Origin: Lachnospiraceae bacterium
GTDB taxonomy: Bacteria > Bacillota > Clostridia > Lachnospirales > Lachnospiraceae
Assembly: GCA_900770785.1 (NCBI GenBank)
Contig: CAAGLJ010000043.1
Span: forward strand, 1-8,920
Reading direction: 5' to 3'
DNA length: 8,920 nt
The translations under genes were made by a program, and so were the position numbers. Within the stretch, counting starts at the first letter, position 1, and the number at the start of each line of letters is the position of its first letter. The notes beneath the pieces are model-generated. The model was not told where the DNA came from. It saw nothing but the letters and a program-made list of their open reading frames with translations, and searched no databases. Below are positions 6,486 through 8,920 of this stretch, piece by piece.

Positions 6486-6559
6486 GCAGTTTTCCTAAAT
6501 AGAGACAGGTCAAAAAGGTTGATAAAGGCTGTTGGAGAAATGTGGAAGAAGAAAGAATA

Positions 6560-6588
6560 TTGCGAAATCCTGTTGTTTATGGTACATT
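6560..6588 (+). promoter_or_regulatory. Candidate promoter of the lipoprotein gene
   Basis: TTGCGA (6560-6565), a 17-base spacer and TACATT (6583-6588) preceded by TGG, an extended -10. A second candidate lies just downstream: TTGTAG (6588-6593), 18 bases, TATAAA (6612-6617). I cannot decide which is used. Confidence 0.5.
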
Positions 6589-6611
6589 TGTAGAGATTCG
6601 GGTGCTGCCGA

Positions 6612-6642
6612 TATAAAACCTATGTGTGATTTTAGGTTTATA
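6612..6642. promoter_or_regulatory. Inverted repeat upstream of the lipoprotein gene
   Basis: TATAAAACCTA (6612-6622) and TAGGTTTATA (6633-6642) are inverted copies with one extra A, around a 10-base centre. The inner AAACCTA/TAGGTTT is a perfect 7-bp pair. The left arm overlaps one possible -10 box (6612-6617), so it may be a repressor operator; if transcribed it could form a leader hairpin just before the ribosome site at 6656-6660. Confidence 0.45.
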
Positions 6643-6669
6643 TACATTTTAGGGAAAGGATTATCAAAT

Positions 6670-7182
6670 ATGTTTAAGCATAAACTACTGATTATCATTG
6701 GCCTGTTGACATTAGGCCTTTTGGCTGGTTGTGGGGAAAAGAAGGAGCTGACAGAATTTAAAGAAAATATGTCACTGTTTTATACTCAGATTACTGCCAT
6801 TGGTGAATCCCTGAATGGAATTACCGCTCAGTCAGAAGATGCGGTAGCTTCTTTGTTAGACAATCTGGATGCTATGGAAGAACAGTTTAAGTTTCTGGCG
6901 GAAATAGAGGTTCCTGCTGAGTTTTCCAATGTAGAGGCCCTGGCGGATGATGCTTCCATGCACATGACTGAAGCAGTCAATTATTATCATCAGGCCTATG
7001 CTGATGGTGCTTATAATGAAAATCTTCTTTATGCGGCCGCACAGCACTATGAAAGTGCAATGAAAAGAGTAAATTACATTGCTTCTCTCCTTCAGGGAGA
7101 AATACCTGAGGGTGCTGAAATAATCGTAACTGAAGGAGAGGACAACGAATTTGAACCTTATTCAGAGGCTTCTCAGGAATAG
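6670..7182 (+). CDS. Small lipoprotein, acidic and mostly helical, unknown function
   Basis: Not recognised as a named family. The 170-residue protein begins MFKHKLLIIIGLLTLGLLAGC, a lipoprotein signal with lipobox LAGC and lipidated Cys21, so the mature part (about 150 residues) should be anchored outside the cytoplasmic membrane. The mature part looks helical with three or four amphipathic helices (about 25-50, 53-72, 80-105, 111-140), Tyr/Ala-rich in AVNYYHQAYADGAYNENLLYAAAQHYE, then a low-complexity acidic tail (TEGEDNEFEPYSEASQE). No catalytic motif is visible; a sensor or binding helical bundle is a guess. The ATG at 6670 was chosen because AAAGGA lies 9 bases before it and it starts the signal peptide exactly; an ATG 138 bases upstream stays open but has no ribosome site and would bury the signal. 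It is the only plus-strand gene, divergent from metH. Confidence 0.85.
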   Translation: MFKHKLLIIIGLLTLGLLAGCGEKKELTEFKENMSLFYTQITAIGESLNGITAQSEDAVASLLDNLDAMEEQFKFLAEIEVPAEFSNVEALADDASMHMTEAVNYYHQAYADGAYNENLLYAAAQHYESAMKRVNYIASLLQGEIPEGAEIIVTEGEDNEFEPYSEASQE

Positions 7183-7266
7183 TTTGAAAAATAAAAGCTT
7201 CCACCTATTTATTTAAGCAGTATCGCAGGTAAAACGTGTGTATACAGGGGATTAATAATTAATATT

Positions 7267-7320
7267 AAAAAGAAGTTCTGATGCTTACAGCAGAGGCTGT
7301 TTTGCAAAGAACTTCTTTTT
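7267..7320. terminator. Bidirectional intrinsic terminator between convergent genes
   Basis: AAAAAGAAGTTCT (7267-7279) and AGAACTTCTTTTT (7308-7320) are perfect 13-bp inverted arms. Inside, TGC/GCA (7282-7284/7304-7306) and ACAGC/GCTGT (7287-7291/7296-7300, loop AGAG) continue the helix across small internal loops. A T-run ends each arm in its own direction, so it should stop both the lipoprotein gene (plus) and the NYN gene (minus), whose stop is 30 bases away. The 84 bases between the lipoprotein stop and the terminator are A/T-rich and hold nothing else I can identify. Confidence 0.88.
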
Positions 7321-7350
7321 ATAAGAAACGGGTCTGGAAATGTATTCTCC

Positions 7351-8187
7351 CTAATCGTTCTGAACTTTTCTTACATAGAGATTCTCATGGATGTTATCTT
7401 CCGCTTTCACTTTTTTCATTTCAAAGCTGCTTTTGTGCTTTTTGATAAAATCAGACATATTTCGATAGCCATAGATTCGCACATCAAATCCCGGGCGGCG
7501 TTTGTTTATGTATGCGCCTACCTTAGCAAGAAGTTCCCAGTCTTCATCCAGAATATCCAGAATATCTTCAATAATCAGATCCTCAGTAGGAATGCTGATT
7601 ACCGGTTCATCGGAGATAACTTCCTCTTCTTCCGGTTCAGGCTGATGTACATCTGCCCCAAAAATTTTCTTCTTTTTCTTAGGTTCCTTTTTCTTTCTGT
7701 CGTTGGTTGTTTCTTTTACTTCCGGTTCTGGCTCCACTTCCTCCTCTGAAACTACAGCCTTATAGATTAAGTCCAGAAGTTTGAATTCATCACAGGCTTT
7801 TGCCAGAGATTCATTGGTCTTTTGCTCTCCCATGCCGATTACCGTCTTACCGGCCTCCTTCATACGATAAGCCAGTTTGGTAAAATCGCTGTCGCTGCTG
7901 ACAAGGCAAATAGCATCCACGTCTCCCGTATAAAGGATGTCCATGGCATCAATGGTCAGAGCCTGGTCTGCAATGCTTTTTCCATTGGCATAGCTCATCT
8001 GAAGTACAGGAGTTATTCCCTGTAGAGGCATGACCTTATACCAGGATTTTACCGAAGAGGAATCAATAGACCCATAAAGGCGGCATATTTTGATTCGTCC
8101 GATTCGCATAGCCTCCTGTTTAATATACTCTGCATATTTGGGAGAAATATTGTCTCCGTCAATTAAAATCGCAACCTGTTTTTCCAT
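7351..8187 (-). CDS. NYN (PIN-like) domain protein with C-terminal LOTUS/OST-HTH domain
   Basis: Probable RNA-acting protein of the LabA-like NYN family, 278 residues, cytoplasmic. The N-terminal NYN domain (about 3-145) keeps acidic residues expected for a PIN-like metal site: Asp10 and Asp12 in ILIDGDN, Asp74 and Asp80 in SIADQALTIDAMD, and Asp99 and Asp101 in SSDSDF. A linker (about 147-200) has an acidic stretch, a lysine run (KKKEPKKKKK, 165-174) and a second acidic stretch. The C-terminal domain (about 203-276) matches the LOTUS/OST-HTH or LabA C-terminal pattern (ILDEDWELLAKVGAYINKRRP, RIYGYRNMSDFIKK). LOTUS domains bind RNA or RNA helicases in other systems. Nuclease activity is inferred, not shown. 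The ATG at 8187 is the only possible start, since an in-frame TGA lies at 8200-8202. The nearest AAAGG is about 16 bases away, an unusually long spacing. The own promoter is at 8232-8260. Confidence 0.9.
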   Translation of the reverse strand: MEKQVAILIDGDNISPKYAEYIKQEAMRIGRIKICRLYGSIDSSSVKSWYKVMPLQGITPVLQMSYANGKSIADQALTIDAMDILYTGDVDAICLVSSDSDFTKLAYRMKEAGKTVIGMGEQKTNESLAKACDEFKLLDLIYKAVVSEEEVEPEPEVKETTNDRKKKEPKKKKKIFGADVHQPEPEEEEVISDEPVISIPTEDLIIEDILDILDEDWELLAKVGAYINKRRPGFDVRIYGYRNMSDFIKKHKSSFEMKKVKAEDNIHENLYVRKVQND

Positions 8188-8231
8188 GTTTTCTGAAAAT
8201 CAACCTTTCCCCAAGTGCTGGCTTTTTTCGT

Positions 8232-8260
8232 AGTATACCACATTCTGAAAGAATTGACAC
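8232..8260 (-). promoter_or_regulatory. Promoter of the NYN gene
   Basis: On the minus strand GTGTCA (8255-8260), a 17-base spacer, then TATACT (8232-8237) preceded by TGG, a good extended -10. It lies in the gap after the folT-like gene, after which no terminator is visible, so the NYN gene may be transcribed both alone and by read-through. Confidence 0.65.
8242..8254. promoter_or_regulatory. Short palindrome inside the NYN promoter spacer
   Basis: ATTCT-GAA-AGAAT, perfect 5-bp arms, lies entirely between the -35 and -10 boxes, a position where a bound protein would block RNA polymerase. At 13 bp it could be chance. Confidence 0.3.
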
Positions 8261-8314
8261 TTAAAACCTATAGATATATATGCCATTATATTGATTTTCC
8301 ACAATTTTTTCTCA

Positions 8315-8878
8315 TTATTCACAGGACAGCCCTTCTGAGCTCCCAGGCTTTAAAATCTTTTCAAGAGCCTTGACAGCGGCATAAAAAATAATGGAATCAA
8401 TGGGCCACATCACCAGATTTTTAATTGCTCTTGCCGGAAGAATCACCGTAAATACCTTTCCATACAACAGACTCAAACACAGTGTGTTCAAGAATATGTT
8501 GCAAATCAGCATGACGATAAATTTCGCTACGAGTACCCGGGGTAATGTAATTTTCTTCTTATAGTACATACAGCCATACAAAACACCTGCCAGAACGGTC
8601 ACCAGTGAAAGCTGCGGGCTGAATGGTCCTGTGGGCTTGATGATGTACTTAAGGATATCCAATGCTCCGGCAAAAATACCTCCTGCAGTGGGACCAAACA
8701 GGTGTGCCACTATTCCATTCGGTATGCTTGAAAATCCAATTCGGATATAGCTTCCATACTCAATGGAAAACATACTGAGAATAACAGCAACTGCTGCAAG
8801 CATTGCCATGGTGGTGATGGTTCTTACCGATTTTAATTTGTGATAAGAATCGGTAAACAAAGTGACAAATTTTTTCAT
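8315..8878 (-). CDS. folT: Folate-type ECF transporter S component
   Basis: Substrate-binding membrane component of an energy-coupling factor transporter; it would pair with EcfT and the EcfA ATPases encoded elsewhere. The 187-residue protein has about six hydrophobic segments (roughly 21-39, 52-71, 73-82 with the following loop, 91-106, 114-138, 155-171). The family pattern of FolT is clear: RIGFSSIPNGIVAHLFGPTA (46-65), GALDILKYIIKPTGPF (71-86), LNTLCLSLLYGK and LPARAIKNLVMWPID (147-161), with a small-residue TM1 (AMLAAVAV) resembling the AxxxA contact motif of S components. Folate is the likely substrate by family pattern; a related pteridine is possible. AAGGAGG (8888-8894) lies 9 bases before the ATG at 8878. 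Folate uptake fits MetH, the other folate gene in the window, but the two are not in one operon. The stop at 8315 is followed by A/T-rich sequence without a clear terminator. Confidence 0.88.
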   Translation of the reverse strand: MKKFVTLFTDSYHKLKSVRTITTMAMLAAVAVILSMFSIEYGSYIRIGFSSIPNGIVAHLFGPTAGGIFAGALDILKYIIKPTGPFSPQLSLVTVLAGVLYGCMYYKKKITLPRVLVAKFIVMLICNIFLNTLCLSLLYGKVFTVILPARAIKNLVMWPIDSIIFYAAVKALEKILKPGSSEGLSCE

Positions 8879-8887
8879 AAAAAATTA

Positions 8888-8894
8888 CCTCCTT
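8888..8894 (-). promoter_or_regulatory. Ribosome binding site of folT
   Basis: AAGGAGG on the minus strand, 9 bases before the ATG at 8878. Only 26 further bases of leader remain before the window edge, so a folate riboswitch there could not be judged. Confidence 0.85.
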
Positions 8895-8920
8895 TGCAGA
8901 CCTCATCATACTACAACTGG

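Noticed and set aside
6378..6531. Cobalamin or SAM riboswitch before metH
   Set aside because: Predicted leader is only about 70 bases, with one bulged hairpin and no recognisable B12-box or SAM-I core; too short for either.
6532..6669. Longer lipoprotein starting 46 codons upstream
   Set aside because: It would place a signal peptide inside the protein, runs through the promoter and inverted repeat, and has no ribosome site.
1..8920. Defence island, mobile element, CRISPR or tRNA genes
   Set aside because: No transposase, integrase, direct-repeat array, cloverleaf or phage-like gene was found; gene content is metabolic and base use looks even.

Overview
The window looks like chromosomal DNA from an anaerobic clostridial Firmicute, most likely Lachnospiraceae-like. 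The reasons are the strong AGGAGG-type ribosome binding sites, moderate G+C, a methionine synthase without its reactivation domain, an ECF-type folate S component, and the protein sequences themselves. This taxonomic call is an inference from gene style, not a database match. No mobile element, CRISPR array, rRNA or tRNA gene was seen. Almost every gene lies on the minus strand, so the window is best read from its right end to its left.

Right end (8920 to 7351, minus strand): a folT-like folate ECF transporter S component, then a gene for a NYN (PIN-like) nuclease-fold protein with a C-terminal LOTUS/OST-HTH domain. The NYN gene has its own extended -10 promoter. Centre (about 7320 to 6560): a small lipoprotein gene is the only plus-strand gene. 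It converges on the NYN gene across a long bidirectional hairpin terminator (7267-7320) and is divergent from metH across a 292-base regulatory gap.

Centre-left (6377 to 3535, minus strand): cobalamin-dependent methionine synthase metH, with homocysteine, pterin and B12 modules but no AdoMet reactivation module. It overlaps by one base a small gene for a single-pass membrane protein with a coiled-coil-like exterior. Left (3418 to 1, minus strand): branched-chain amino acid biosynthesis. A somewhat divergent acetolactate synthase large subunit (ilvB) is followed by a divergent small subunit (here ilvN1). A near-consensus promoter then starts a second unit with a canonical small subunit (ilvN2) and ilvC, which runs off the left edge.

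The genes are mainly one-carbon/methionine metabolism (folate uptake, MetH) and the first two steps of valine/leucine/isoleucine synthesis (IlvB/IlvN, IlvC). The most interesting points are two different acetolactate synthase small subunits beside one large subunit, split by an internal promoter with an upstream perfect palindrome; sequence oddities in the large subunit; and the small membrane protein coupled to metH. I see no clearly new defence, mobile or multi-gene system; the window is mostly housekeeping metabolism with a few unexplained small proteins and candidate operators.
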